DNA from: Isosphaeraceae bacterium
Lineage (GTDB): Bacteria > Planctomycetota > Planctomycetia > Isosphaerales > Isosphaeraceae
Assembly: GCA_025356475.1 (NCBI GenBank)
Contig: JANXSX010000061.1
Location: forward strand, 1 to 42,884
Length of the DNA stretch: 42,884 nt
Direction of reading: 5' to 3'
Shown one piece after another: positions 27,066 through 35,906 of this stretch. The notes under the pieces are model-generated. The model ran no database searches, had not been told where the DNA came from, and saw nothing but the letters and a program-made list of their open reading frames with translations. The position numbers were made by a program, and so were the translations under genes. Positions within the stretch are counted from its first letter, which is position 1, and each line of letters opens with the position of its first letter.

Positions 27066-27794
27066 TCAGCTCAACTCGATTCCGAAGGTGCGATGGCTGG
27101 AATAACGGGCAATCCCAGCCTGGAGCACCAGCAATTCGCCGTTCTCAAAGGATGTCCAGTCCTCGCCGTCGAGTGAGCACGTTGCCACCACGTACCCGGT
27201 TTCGAGCTTACGAAAATGGAGCCCCTTCCACCGGTTGACGTCATGGTAAACAAAGAGGCGTTGACCATCCGAGAGCAGCATGTTGATCTTGCCGAGCTGA
27301 TTGATCTCCGACAAGAATCGATGCAGCCAACGCCAATCTTCGACATGGTCGAGATGGCCACCTCGGCGATCGAGTTCGGCGAGCAGGTGACAGAACGCAA
27401 ACTCGGAATCGGTGACGCCGAGCGGTCGGTAGTTACCTAGCGGCCTCGTGAGCAAGTTCCCTTCGAGCGTACCACTGTGCACGAAGAGATACTCACGTCC
27501 TTGTCGTTCACGCAGAAACGGATGAGTATCGCAATACGCGGGCACATCGCCGCGCGTCTTGTAACGAACATGAGCCAGATAGATTGTTGAAAGCGAATAT
27601 TTATATGTTTCGATGAACTGGGATAATCGACTGGCTCCCCACCGAACCGGTTCCTTGATCAGGACGGCTGCTCGGTCGGGATAATACGCCAGTCCCCAAC
27701 CATCGGCGTTCTCTTCACCTCGCGAGGCGAAGCTCTGGAGCCAGGGCCCGGCTGAGGCCGGTTTCGTAAAGCTCAATGCCATCAGCTCACACAT
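27066..27794 (-). CDS. Class II glutamine amidotransferase (YafJ-like)
   Basis: A 242-residue Ntn-type glutamine amidotransferase domain without an attached synthase domain. Cys2 is the nucleophile after removal of the initiator Met (MCELMALS), which also fixes the start. RGEENADGWGLAYY, LAHVRYKTRG and FVHSGTLEGN supply the conserved Arg, Asn/Gly oxyanion and substrate residues. The family releases ammonia from glutamine or acts on gamma-glutamyl compounds; the physiological substrate is unknown. It lies 138 bases after the RNase gene, past a hairpin, so it is probably transcribed separately. Confidence 0.88.
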   Translation of the reverse strand: MCELMALSFTKPASAGPWLQSFASRGEENADGWGLAYYPDRAAVLIKEPVRWGASRLSQFIETYKYSLSTIYLAHVRYKTRGDVPAYCDTHPFLRERQGREYLFVHSGTLEGNLLTRPLGNYRPLGVTDSEFAFCHLLAELDRRGGHLDHVEDWRWLHRFLSEINQLGKINMLLSDGQRLFVYHDVNRWKGLHFRKLETGYVVATCSLDGEDWTSFENGELLVLQAGIARYSSHRTFGIELS

Positions 27795-27878
27795 AATTTG
27801 ATTCCAAACTTGTCTTGTTGATACATGAAGAGCTTCGTAAGATGTCGAACCTGGCAGAGATCGCTCACCCGGAATGCG

Positions 27879-27909
27879 ACAGGCCCGGACGTAGAACGCC
27901 CGGGCCTGT
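27879..27909 (-). terminator. Hairpin downstream of the RNase E/G gene
   Basis: A perfect 10-bp stem (ACAGGCCCGG and complement) with an 11-base loop begins 23 bases after the RNase stop on the minus strand. It lacks a T-tract. It separates the long RNase operon from the amidotransferase gene. Confidence 0.5.
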
Positions 27910-27932
27910 TGATCAGAACCTTTACCGCGATC

Positions 27933-30900
27933 TCAGCGACCACGCCTCGTGGGAGGAGCAGGGGCGGGGAGCACCCGCACCTCGTTGTTCGCAGCGTCAT
28001 AGCACTCGAACTGAAGGTGTTCGGCGGCGGCACCGTCCTCGGGGCGGACATGGATGGTCATGGTCCCCTCGGTCTCCAGCTTGGCGATCTCGAGACGCTT
28101 GCGGTTATTAAGATAGGTGGCGACCGGCACACTCACTGCGACGTTGATCCGGCGGACCTCCTCGCGGTGCGCGGCCAACGCCAAGAGACGCATGACGTCG
28201 ATCGACATGCTTTCGACCGTCTTGATCAGGCCTGCCCCGGTGCAGTTCGAGCAATCCTCGTACACTGAACGCTTGAGGCTGGGCCTGATCCGTTGGCGAG
28301 TCATCTCGATCAGACCAAATGCACTCATCCGGAGCACCTTGGTCCGAGCACGGTCGCGTTTAATGGCGTCGCGGAGGGCCTTTTCCACCCCTCGGCGATG
28401 CCTCTCTTCACGCATGTCGATGAAGTCATTGACGATCACGCCACCCATGTCACGCAAGCGCAATTGGCGAGCGATCTCCTTCGCAGCGCGAAGGTTCATC
28501 TCATAAGCCGTTCGTTCGGCATCGTTCTCGACCCGGAAGTTCCCCGAGTTGACGTCGATCGCCACCAAGGCTTCGGTCTGGTCGATGACGATCGATCCCC
28601 CCTCCGGCAGGGGAACATGCCGACGCTGGATCTTGGCGATCTCCTCTTCCAGGCCGTACTTGTGGAAGAGTGGCACCTTCTCGCTATACAGCTTGAGCCG
28701 GTTGACAAACCGAGGCATCACGACCCGAAGGAACTCCTGGGCACGCTCAAATGCTTGCGGCTCGTCGATCCAGATCGTGTCGATCTCAGCGTTGAAGATA
28801 TCGCGAATGGTACGCGTGATCATATCCGATTCTTGGTAGATCGGAGCTGGGCTACGCGACTTCTTGATCCTGCGGAGGATCACCTTCCAGAGTCGGAGCA
28901 GATAGGCCAAGTCGCGAGCGAGTTCGCCCTTGGTCCGATCCAGCCCCGCCGTGCGGACAATGAAGCCTAGACCCTTGGGCGGGTTGAGTTCGGTCATCAA
29001 CTCGCGGAGTTTGCGCCTTTGACCTTCGTCGGCGATCTTGCGTGAGACGCCAACCCGGTTTAGGCCTGGCATCAAGACAAGGTATCGTCCCGGGATACTA
29101 ATATAGGTCGAGAGTGTCGGACCTTTATTGCCGATTGCCTCTTTGATGACCTGGACAAGGACATCGTCCCCACGCCGGAAAATGTCCTGGAGCGGCGGCT
29201 TGGGTCCACCGCGACCACGGGCGGGTTCACCCCGACGCGGGCGAGCTTCCACTGGGCCACGCAGGCCCATCTCACGCTCGAGTTCGGCGATCTCCTCAGC
29301 CTCGCGACGGATCTCCTCTTCAAGTTCAGGATCGATCTCGTCGTCTGGGTTGGGAGGGCGAACCTCGTCATCGTCATCATCCTCGTCATCGAAATCGTCG
29401 TCATCGTCGTCGCTCAACCGACCTGTCGGCTCGTCGTCGAAGTCGAAGTCGTCGATCGGCTTGGAGGAAGCGGGCGATGGGGCCGGCGCACGACGGGGAG
29501 GGGGCTCGGGACGGCGGGCGGCGGGTGCCCGACGCGCTGGCTGCGGAGCCGGTGCCGGCTCGTCCTCTTCGTCGAGTTCGGGGAAGTCGAGATCGGCATC
29601 AAGGTCTGAGGTCGAACCGACTCCAGGCCCAGTGACATCACGCTCGCCCTTGCGGCGGCGGCGACCACGACCGCGTCGACGGCGACGACCTTCAGCCTTG
29701 GCTGCTTCTTCGGCGGGGGTCCCGATCACGTCGGAATCAAGGTCGAGGTCAGAATCAAGGTCGAGATCGGCGTCCGAATCGGACCAGTCGAGGCGGTCGT
29801 CCGGCTCAAACGAAGCTGGCTCGGGAGGACGACTTCGCTCACGCCTCGGAACGTAACCGGGCTCGCCGGCACGGGTATGCGGAACCTTGGGCCGATCCGG
29901 TGACCGAGGGGGTTCGATTGGCTCAGGAGCACGAGGCACAGGCCGGCCTCGCTCGCCACCACGAACTTGTTCGAGAGGCTCAGGAGTGCGGCCGGTAGCC
30001 TGACCCCGCTCACCACCGCGAACTTGTTCGAGAGGCTCGTGGGCACGAGCCGTTGGCCTAGGTCGTTCGCCACGCGACGGTTCGATCGGCTCGGGACGGG
30101 GACGCTCTCGGCGAGGATCGCGGTCGCGTGTAGGGGCGATCGGCTCGACCGTTTCCGAGGGGGGACGGAGCAGCGACTCGATCGGGGCCATCGATTCTTT
30201 GGGAACGGGACGGGGCCGTTCGGGACCGCGGTCTCCCCCTCGTGATCGGATCGCAGCCCGACCTGCCCGGGGCGGGGAGTCCTGGAGATCATCGACCTCG
30301 GGGACGCTTGACTGCAACGGCTCGTCGGTCTGTTCCTCTCGCGATTCCGCGGGAGAGGTCCGCGACCGACCTCGGGTTCCTCGTGGGCGACGATCCCGAG
30401 AGGAAGGTGATTCCGAGTCGAAGGCTTCGATTTCGTCACGAACCCGAGGCGAGCGGGGGCGGATCAGCTCTTCAATGTCGGGCTCGACGGCCCGAGCACG
30501 AGGAGGGGCTGCGGGCGGAGGAGGCGTCCTCTCCGGGGTCGTTGGGCGGGTGGTCCGTGCGGTCCGGCTCGGCGGAAGGTTGTCTTCCCAAGAATCGGCG
30601 GGAAGGTCGATCGCGGGAGGCAATGTTGCTGAAGGGGGCGTCGGTCGAGCGCTCGACCGAGGTCGGGGCGGCGGCTCGGGAGCACGGGGGGGCGGCTCAA
30701 GAGCACGTGATTCTCGAACGACACGTGAAGACCGGCTCGGGGGTAGGTCATCTTCCGCAGCGGATAAGCTCGGGGCCGGCGGAGGAACCGGAGCGACAGG
30801 TGTTCTCGACCGGGTCCGAGCGGGTGGCTCATCGTTCCAGGTAAACGGCTCTGGCGCGGGTTTGGTCCAGACCGGTGGTGCCTCTTCGACCACAACCGGG

Positions 30901-31763
30901 GGGGGTGGAAGTACGGGCGGAGCGACCGGAGCGGGGGGCGGTTCGACCTTCGCTTTGCTCTCCAACGGACGAGGCGCGGGAGGTACCTTCCAATCGTCGA
31001 TCAGGCCTTCGCCGAACCGACGATCACTCTGATCGCGACGGCCCTTCTCCGAGCGATCGGGTCGGTCCCGATCTCGATCCCTCGGCCTGGGTCGCTCATC
31101 GGGGTAGAGCGGGGGCAAACCCGCGCCGAACGTACTTCGATCTTCGATCACGGGCCGGGGCCGCTCGCGGTCCTGGGTCGGGCGAGGCCGCTCTTCCATC
31201 GGGCGAGGCCGATCCCGATCATGGACCGGGCGAGGCCGATCGCGGTCTTCCATGGGGCGAGGTCGATCCCGGTCTTCCACCGGCCTGGGTCGATCTCGGT
31301 CTTCCATGGGACGAGGCCGATCCCGGTCTTCTACCGGACGAGGCCGATCGCGATCTTCAATGGGTCTAGGTCGATCGCGGTCTTCTACCGGGCGAGGCCG
31401 ATCGCGGTCTTCGATGGGTCTGGGTCGATCACGATCGTCGGTGGGCCGAGGTCGATCGCGGTCGCTCGGTCGTCGCGGGTCTCGCGAGGAAGGGCTTGAG
31501 GGCTCGGATTCGCCTTGATGACGTTCGTAATACTGCGGCTCGACGTCGGAGACGTGCAAGAAGCCGTTACGGCCGACCGAGAAGTCGACAAACGCAGCCT
31601 GGATGGCTGGTTCGAGGTTCACGATCTTACCTTTGTAGATGTTGCCTGTGTAGCTTTCCAGGCTTGTTCGTTCGACGTAAAGCTCCTCAAGGATGCCGTC
31701 CTCGACAATTGCGATTCGGCATTCCTCGGGCTGGAGCACGTTGATCAGCATTTCTTTCTTCAT
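27933..31763 (-). CDS. rne: Rne/Rng family ribonuclease with large low-complexity insertion
   Basis: A 1276-residue endoribonuclease of the RNase E/G family, which processes rRNA and decays mRNA. Residues 1-80 are the first half of the S1 domain (MLINVLQPEECRIAIVEDG, NIYKGKIVNLEP, AFVDFSVGRNGFLH). Residues from about 856 resume the S1 domain and catalytic core: TYISIPGRYLVLMPG, the Mg-binding Asp1070 (AIDVNSGN) and Asp1113 (NDFIDM), and the Zn-link Cys1171-X2-Cys1174. The intervening roughly 770 residues are Arg/Pro/Asp/Glu-rich, with ten 9-residue repeats, a Pro-rich part and long Asp runs near 780-830. There is no C-terminal scaffold. The start at ATG 31763 follows the TIGR03936 gene by 19 bp; ATG three codons later is an alternative. 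Confidence 0.93.
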   Translation of the reverse strand: MKKEMLINVLQPEECRIAIVEDGILEELYVERTSLESYTGNIYKGKIVNLEPAIQAAFVDFSVGRNGFLHVSDVEPQYYERHQGESEPSSPSSRDPRRPSDRDRPRPTDDRDRPRPIEDRDRPRPVEDRDRPRPIEDRDRPRPVEDRDRPRPMEDRDRPRPVEDRDRPRPMEDRDRPRPVHDRDRPRPMEERPRPTQDRERPRPVIEDRSTFGAGLPPLYPDERPRPRDRDRDRPDRSEKGRRDQSDRRFGEGLIDDWKVPPAPRPLESKAKVEPPPAPVAPPVLPPPPVVVEEAPPVWTKPAPEPFTWNDEPPARTRSRTPVAPVPPPAPSLSAAEDDLPPSRSSRVVRESRALEPPPRAPEPPPRPRSSARPTPPSATLPPAIDLPADSWEDNLPPSRTARTTRPTTPERTPPPPAAPPRARAVEPDIEELIRPRSPRVRDEIEAFDSESPSSRDRRPRGTRGRSRTSPAESREEQTDEPLQSSVPEVDDLQDSPPRAGRAAIRSRGGDRGPERPRPVPKESMAPIESLLRPPSETVEPIAPTRDRDPRRERPRPEPIEPSRGERPRPTARAHEPLEQVRGGERGQATGRTPEPLEQVRGGERGRPVPRAPEPIEPPRSPDRPKVPHTRAGEPGYVPRRERSRPPEPASFEPDDRLDWSDSDADLDLDSDLDLDSDVIGTPAEEAAKAEGRRRRRGRGRRRRKGERDVTGPGVGSTSDLDADLDFPELDEEDEPAPAPQPARRAPAARRPEPPPRRAPAPSPASSKPIDDFDFDDEPTGRLSDDDDDDFDDEDDDDDEVRPPNPDDEIDPELEEEIRREAEEIAELEREMGLRGPVEARPRRGEPARGRGGPKPPLQDIFRRGDDVLVQVIKEAIGNKGPTLSTYISIPGRYLVLMPGLNRVGVSRKIADEGQRRKLRELMTELNPPKGLGFIVRTAGLDRTKGELARDLAYLLRLWKVILRRIKKSRSPAPIYQESDMITRTIRDIFNAEIDTIWIDEPQAFERAQEFLRVVMPRFVNRLKLYSEKVPLFHKYGLEEEIAKIQRRHVPLPEGGSIVIDQTEALVAIDVNSGNFRVENDAERTAYEMNLRAAKEIARQLRLRDMGGVIVNDFIDMREERHRRGVEKALRDAIKRDRARTKVLRMSAFGLIEMTRQRIRPSLKRSVYEDCSNCTGAGLIKTVESMSIDVMRLLALAAHREEVRRINVAVSVPVATYLNNRKRLEIAKLETEGTMTIHVRPEDGAAAEHLQFECYDAANNEVRVLPAPAPPTRRGR
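31194..31463 (-). repeat. Ten tandem 27-bp repeats inside the RNase E/G gene
   Basis: The frame reads ten consecutive 9-residue units of the form DRDRPRPxx, residues 101-190 of the RNase. The last two positions run TD, IE, VE, IE, VE, ME, VE, ME, VH, ME, so units alternate between a Val type and an Ile/Met type, a 54-bp higher-order pattern. Degenerate copies continue on both sides. There are no spacers, so this is not CRISPR. Confidence 0.92.
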
Positions 31764-31782
31764 GCGGACTCTTTCTGCGCAC

Positions 31783-32601
31783 TCAGAGAGGGCAATGAGC
31801 GTTGAGTTCTTGGCTTTCTGATCCGTCATCGAGCGATTCGTGCTCTTCGTCCAGACGATCGGTCGGCGCTGGGCTTATCGTCGTCTTGGAGGACGGCGGA
31901 GCCGGAGCGGGCGAGGGAGGCATAGGGGCGAGCTCGACGTCGGTCCGAATCAGTACAGCCCCAGTCTGGATCAGGTCGCGCAGGTCCAGGGCGTCGATGA
32001 CGTCCTCGGGCCGGGCCGACCCGTCCTGGGTCATTTTCAATCGAAAACTCAGCAAGCCGGAGGTGCCGTCAATTCGGCCCTCCAGCAGAAACGGTCGGAG
32101 GTCGTCCTCGGTCGCGCGCTCAGCCCGGCGGCGGAGGTACGGCCAGCGTTCGCTAGCCAGCAACCGCTCAAGACTGGCACTCGCCTCGGCCCGACGGTTA
32201 TCGGGAACTTGCAAGGCAAAACAGACAGTGGCCGCTTGGGCACTCTTTCGGGAATGGGCGGGCTCAGCTTCGAGCCATTCGAGACCTTCAGGACTCTCAG
32301 CAGCGAGCTTGGCCAGGAGAACCTCGGGCTCCATCGGCTCGGCCAACTCCATCTCAAGAACTTCGCGCTCTCCCTCGATTCCTAGGCCCAGAGCCAACGT
32401 AAAAACGATGCGCGGACGGGGGTTGAAGCCTTGGCTGTAAGCCATGGGGATCGAACCGCGCCGGGCCATCCGCTCCAGGCAGCGCATCAGGTCATGATGG
32501 CTAACGAGTCGCAGGTCACCACGCTTGGCGAACCGGAGTCGGACCTTGGTGCAAGCGGTCGTTGCAATCGGGGCGTTTGGAGATTCCGTAGGGGTCATCA
32601 C
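31783..32601 (-). CDS. TIGR03936 (DUF2344) radical SAM-associated protein
   Basis: A 272-residue protein of the family that normally sits beside, or is fused to, a B12-type radical SAM protein and precedes RNase G. The N-terminal half carries the hallmark KVRLRFAKRGDLRLVSHHDLMRCLERMARR and SQGFNPRPR, with FTLALGLGIEGE. The C-terminal 50 residues are Pro/Ser/Glu-rich and not conserved. Its place 19 bp before the RNase gene matches the family's known linkage, but the radical SAM partner is not adjacent here. The molecular function is unknown, probably linked to tRNA or rRNA modification. Two adjacent ATG codons could start it. Confidence 0.88.
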   Translation of the reverse strand: MMTPTESPNAPIATTACTKVRLRFAKRGDLRLVSHHDLMRCLERMARRGSIPMAYSQGFNPRPRIVFTLALGLGIEGEREVLEMELAEPMEPEVLLAKLAAESPEGLEWLEAEPAHSRKSAQAATVCFALQVPDNRRAEASASLERLLASERWPYLRRRAERATEDDLRPFLLEGRIDGTSGLLSFRLKMTQDGSARPEDVIDALDLRDLIQTGAVLIRTDVELAPMPPSPAPAPPSSKTTISPAPTDRLDEEHESLDDGSESQELNAHCPL

Positions 32602-32673
32602 AGCGTGGTCGTCATCTTCAGAAAGTGGTTCGGGGCAATAGGTTCGTCCAGTTTGCCGACGGATCTCAGGGCG

Positions 32674-34632
32674 TTACGCGCCGCTTGGGGTGTCGGGCAA
32701 ATTGGCGCGGAGTGTTCGATTTAGGACTTCAAGAACTCCGATGGAGGTATCACAGAGCAGGGCTTCGGCGGCGACCGCGACGGCAACTTCGGACCGAATG
32801 CCGCGGATCACCCGCTTGACCTCGGGAAGCTGGTGCGGGGCCATACTTAGGTTGCGCAGACCAAGACCCATCAGCAACATCGTGTAGACGGGGTCTCCCC
32901 CCATCGTACCGCAGACGCTCACAGGGATCCCTCGCGCCTCTCCGGCGGCAACGACCATGGCGATCAAACGCAACACAGCGGGGTCGGCCGCGCTGTAGAT
33001 GCCCGCAACGGTTTCGTCGGTTCGATCGACGGCGAGAGTGTACTGGGTCAGGTCATTGGTACCAATCGAGAAGAAATCTACCTCCTTGGCAAGCTGGTCG
33101 GCGATGATCGCAGCGGCTGGGACCTCAACCATGATACCAACGGAGGGGAGCGTCTTAGGCAACGCCACTCCCTCGGTCGCAAGTTCTGCAGCGACTTCGA
33201 TCAGCAAAGAACGGGCCTGACGAACCTCGGTCACAGTCGTTACGAGCGGGAACATGATCCGAACATCACCCAGAGTCGCCGCTCGGAGGATCGCACGCAA
33301 CTGGGTACGGAATAGGGCCGGCTCGCGTAGCGAGAGTCGTAAACTCCGTAAACCTAAAGCGGGATTAGGGTTACGTGTCAAGTCCGGCGAAGATTGGAAG
33401 AGGGCAATCTTATCGGCACCCAGATCCAAGGTCCGAATAATCACCGGGCGACCGGCCATTGAGCGGACAACAGCCTCGTACGCAGCGAACTGTTCGTCTT
33501 CCGTGGGGGGATGTTCGCTATTCAAGTAGAGGAAATCGGTCCGATAGAGCCCGACTCCCTCTGCGCCTCGTTCGAGGCAAACGGTCACTTCGTCGGCGAA
33601 CTCAATGTTGCCCCAGAGGTGGACCGCGAGCCCGTCGAGTGTCACTGCCGGGAGCGGGGCCAAACGTGACAGCCGTTCGAATCGCAAGGCCCGCTCTGCG
33701 GCCAGCCCTCGGTAACGGGTCAGAGTCGGCGGGTCGGGGTCGAGAATCACGATCCCCTGATGGCCGTCGATGATCACTTCGCGGCAGTCTCGAGCCAGGT
33801 CGAGGAACTTACCAAGTCCCACAACGGCGGGGATCTCCAGGGCTTCCGCGACGATCGCCGTATGGCTGGCTCGTCCGCCAGTCTCGGTGGCAAAACCAAG
33901 GACCAAGCTCGGGTTAAGCCCCGCAGTCTCACTCGGTGAGAGGTCCGGCGCGAGGACCACGCATTGGCCTTTCAAATCCGACAGTGTTGAGCTGGGAGCA
34001 TCGCCGGCAAGTTCGACCAAAATCCTGTGGAGAATATCGCGGACATCGGCAGCTCGTGCCGCGAGGTGGGAATCGGCGATCGCTTCCAGCTTGTTCGCAT
34101 GCCGTTCAAGAACCTCAAGAACCGCGTGTTCGGCGGCGAGGTGATCTCGTTCGATCTTCGAGGAGGCATCGCGAAGCAGAGTCGGGTCGGCGATCATCTG
34201 GGCGTGGGCCCCGAGAATGTCGGCGTACTGAGGACCGAGCTTGGATCGTGCTTCGTTTTCGGCGGCTTGGGCATCGCGATAGGCAGCCGTCAGACCGACC
34301 TTGAGTCGCACGAGTTCTGCGGGAACGATGGCGGGATCGATCGACCGCTGGGGGAGCCTGGGTCCGCGCGGGTAGATCACCAGGGCGGGTGCAATGGCGA
34401 TACCAGGGCTGACGGCAATCCCACGGAGGATCTGCATGATTGCTCTGGCCGTCGGTTCGGATCCTCGTCCCTGATCACGATTCCGCTCAATAGGGGGCTG
34501 GGACATCTGCACCGGGACTTCCAGAGGGCGAGCGTCGCGACTTCGGCGGCTCAACCTGGTCTTGGTTGGCGGGCGGTGCGGGTCTCGTTCTGGGTCCGGG
34601 TCTCCCGGCGAAATCACCCTCCGAGCGGTCAT
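32674..34632 (-). CDS. ptsI: PTS enzyme I (phosphoenolpyruvate-protein phosphotransferase)
   Basis: Takes phosphate from phosphoenolpyruvate onto a His and passes it to HPr. The frame gives 652 residues; the conserved enzyme starts at about residue 66 (MQILRGIAVSPGIA), giving a normal core of 587. The active His is 257 (192 of the core) in GGRASHTAIVAE. GVGLYRTDFLYL, the PEP-binding LDLGADK, and FFSIGTNDLTQY and VSVCGTMGGDP (domain with the catalytic Cys) are present. The chosen ATG overlaps the ptsH stop as ATGA; this gives a 65-residue Arg/Pro-rich extension. ATG 34437 is the alternative, without that extension. No sugar permease is in the window, so a regulatory PTS is likely. Confidence 0.94.
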   Translation of the reverse strand: MTARRVISPGDPDPERDPHRPPTKTRLSRRSRDARPLEVPVQMSQPPIERNRDQGRGSEPTARAIMQILRGIAVSPGIAIAPALVIYPRGPRLPQRSIDPAIVPAELVRLKVGLTAAYRDAQAAENEARSKLGPQYADILGAHAQMIADPTLLRDASSKIERDHLAAEHAVLEVLERHANKLEAIADSHLAARAADVRDILHRILVELAGDAPSSTLSDLKGQCVVLAPDLSPSETAGLNPSLVLGFATETGGRASHTAIVAEALEIPAVVGLGKFLDLARDCREVIIDGHQGIVILDPDPPTLTRYRGLAAERALRFERLSRLAPLPAVTLDGLAVHLWGNIEFADEVTVCLERGAEGVGLYRTDFLYLNSEHPPTEDEQFAAYEAVVRSMAGRPVIIRTLDLGADKIALFQSSPDLTRNPNPALGLRSLRLSLREPALFRTQLRAILRAATLGDVRIMFPLVTTVTEVRQARSLLIEVAAELATEGVALPKTLPSVGIMVEVPAAAIIADQLAKEVDFFSIGTNDLTQYTLAVDRTDETVAGIYSAADPAVLRLIAMVVAAGEARGIPVSVCGTMGGDPVYTMLLMGLGLRNLSMAPHQLPEVKRVIRGIRSEVAVAVAAEALLCDTSIGVLEVLNRTLRANLPDTPSGA

Positions 34633-34943
34633 GGGACGGGGTCCTTGTCGAGGCCCTCCTGCGTCTCATAAAACTGGGCGAAGACCAATTCGGCCAAAGC
34701 GGCAACAGCTTCCTCGGCGTCGTCACCGCTCGCTTCGAGTTCAAGCTGGGTCCCGCATTCGGCGGCCATGGTCGTCAAATCCAGGATGCTTTTTCCATTG
34801 TGACTATTCCCGTGGTGGATCACCCGGATGTCGGACTGGAACTGACCAGCGAGCCGAACGAACTTCTCGGCCGGTCGCATATGCAGTCCATAGGCATTTG
34901 TGATCTCGACCTGACGGCGGGCGACGGGCGATTGTGGGCTCAT
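34629..34943 (-). CDS. ptsH: HPr family phosphocarrier protein
   Basis: A 104-residue HPr, slightly longer than the usual 85-90. The phosphoryl His is His21 in NAYGLHMRPA, and Ser52 in NGKSILDLTTMAA corresponds to the regulatory Ser of Gram-positive HPr. A C-terminal extension (VFAQFYETQEG) is extra. The start was set at ATG 34943; a GTG 17 codons earlier is in frame and neither has a strong ribosome site. The stop overlaps the enzyme I start, so the two are translationally coupled. Phosphate is probably relayed to the EIIA of the neighbouring ptsN-like gene. Confidence 0.92.
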   Translation of the reverse strand: MSPQSPVARRQVEITNAYGLHMRPAEKFVRLAGQFQSDIRVIHHGNSHNGKSILDLTTMAAECGTQLELEASGDDAEEAVAALAELVFAQFYETQEGLDKDPVP

Positions 34944-35019
34944 CGGCGGCTCGGGTCGGGGCAATTCGGTCCAGTTCAATTCAAGCCGGGTCACTTGCCA
35001 TTACGGGCTCGACCGGTCA

Positions 35020-35041
35020 GCGAAGGACAACGGCCCTTCGC
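35020..35041 (-). repeat. Small inverted repeat upstream of ptsH
   Basis: GCGAAGG and CCTTCGC arms 8 bases apart, about 77 bases before the ptsH start, in the 290-base gap between ptsN and ptsH. It could form a leader hairpin. Confidence 0.35.
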
Positions 35042-35053
35042 CTGGGATGGCAT

Positions 35054-35079
35054 GCGGGCCGGGGGGAGAGGCGGCCCGC
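35054..35079 (-). repeat. GC-rich hairpin between ptsN and ptsH
   Basis: An 8-bp perfect stem (GCGGGCCG and complement) around a 10-base purine-rich loop. There is no T-tract on the minus strand. Together with the neighbouring smaller hairpin it could attenuate or process the message between ptsN and ptsH. Nothing else is visible in this gap. Confidence 0.45.
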
Positions 35080-35230
35080 TTCTTGACCTTTGCCAGCTTG
35101 CCCCTCACGTGAGGGCAGGCCATGGCAACCTTTACACAACAGGCAGAAAAATCGGGGAGTATCCTTAGGAGAGTCACCCGAAAACCGAGCGAACAACGAC
35201 CAACTTCAGGGCAAGGACCTTACTTGGTCC

Positions 35231-35701
35231 TTACGCGGAGTTGTGATCGGCTTCATCCAGAATTTCGATGACCTGTTCCCGAGTCTTCGATTGCCTCAAG
35301 AAGTTCGTGAACCGTTCATCTTTCAAGTGCCGCGAGATATTCTCCAAGGCCCGCAGATGTTCCCCCGGTCGATTGGGGGGCGAAACCAAGAGGAACAGAA
35401 CATGGACAGGGTCACCGTCAAGCGATGCGAATTCGACACCTTGTTTCGAGAGGGCGACCGTGCCGATCAACTGATCGACGGTGGAGTGGCGTGTGTGCGG
35501 CACCGCGACTCCTTGGCCGATACCGGTCGAACCGAGTTCCTCACGGCCGAGGATCGCGCGGATGACCCCTTCGGTATCCGCCTCTGCGATCCGACCGGCC
35601 GCGTGTAAACTGCCCACGATCTCGCGGATCGCAGCCTCTTTCCCGGTCGCCTGGAGATCTACAATGATCGCGTCGCTCACCACAAAATCCGAAAGCTTCA
35701 T
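35231..35701 (-). CDS. ptsN: PTS EIIA component, nitrogen-regulatory type
   Basis: A 156-residue EIIA of the Ntr/fructose type that accepts phosphate from HPr and regulates targets instead of transporting sugar. The phospho-His is His69 in GVAVPHTR. ILGREELGSTGIG before it and HVLFLLVSPP after it are typical. The start is ATG 35701, with GGAGGGG 5-6 bases upstream; the longer frame to 35764 has no such site. It lies between hpf and ptsH, a layout that resembles the rpoN-hpf-ptsN clusters of other bacteria. Confidence 0.93.
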   Translation of the reverse strand: MKLSDFVVSDAIIVDLQATGKEAAIREIVGSLHAAGRIAEADTEGVIRAILGREELGSTGIGQGVAVPHTRHSTVDQLIGTVALSKQGVEFASLDGDPVHVLFLLVSPPNRPGEHLRALENISRHLKDERFTNFLRQSKTREQVIEILDEADHNSA

Positions 35702-35906
35702 CCGCCCCTCCATCCACGTGCCGTCACACAACTCGTCCCGAAGCTCGGGTCGATCGGACAGCACACCGCGACGCGGCGGGCGTCGCGGCCTGACTCATTC
35801 GTACGAGATGATCACGAACTTACAACACACTCGCCGGTTCTCATCAGCGACGCGACCCATCGCTCTTCACCGATCAGCACACACCAACCATGTCTCAAGC
35901 AATGTC

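Noticed and set aside
29128-31032. Long plus-strand open frames (242 and 277 codons) opposite the RNase gene
   Set aside because: They are Ser/Arg/Gly-rich mirrors of the GC-rich low-complexity insertion and lack ribosome sites and motifs.
31194-31463. Regular 27-bp repeats as a possible CRISPR array
   Set aside because: The repeats are contiguous without spacers and encode in-frame DRDRPRP units within the RNase E/G gene.
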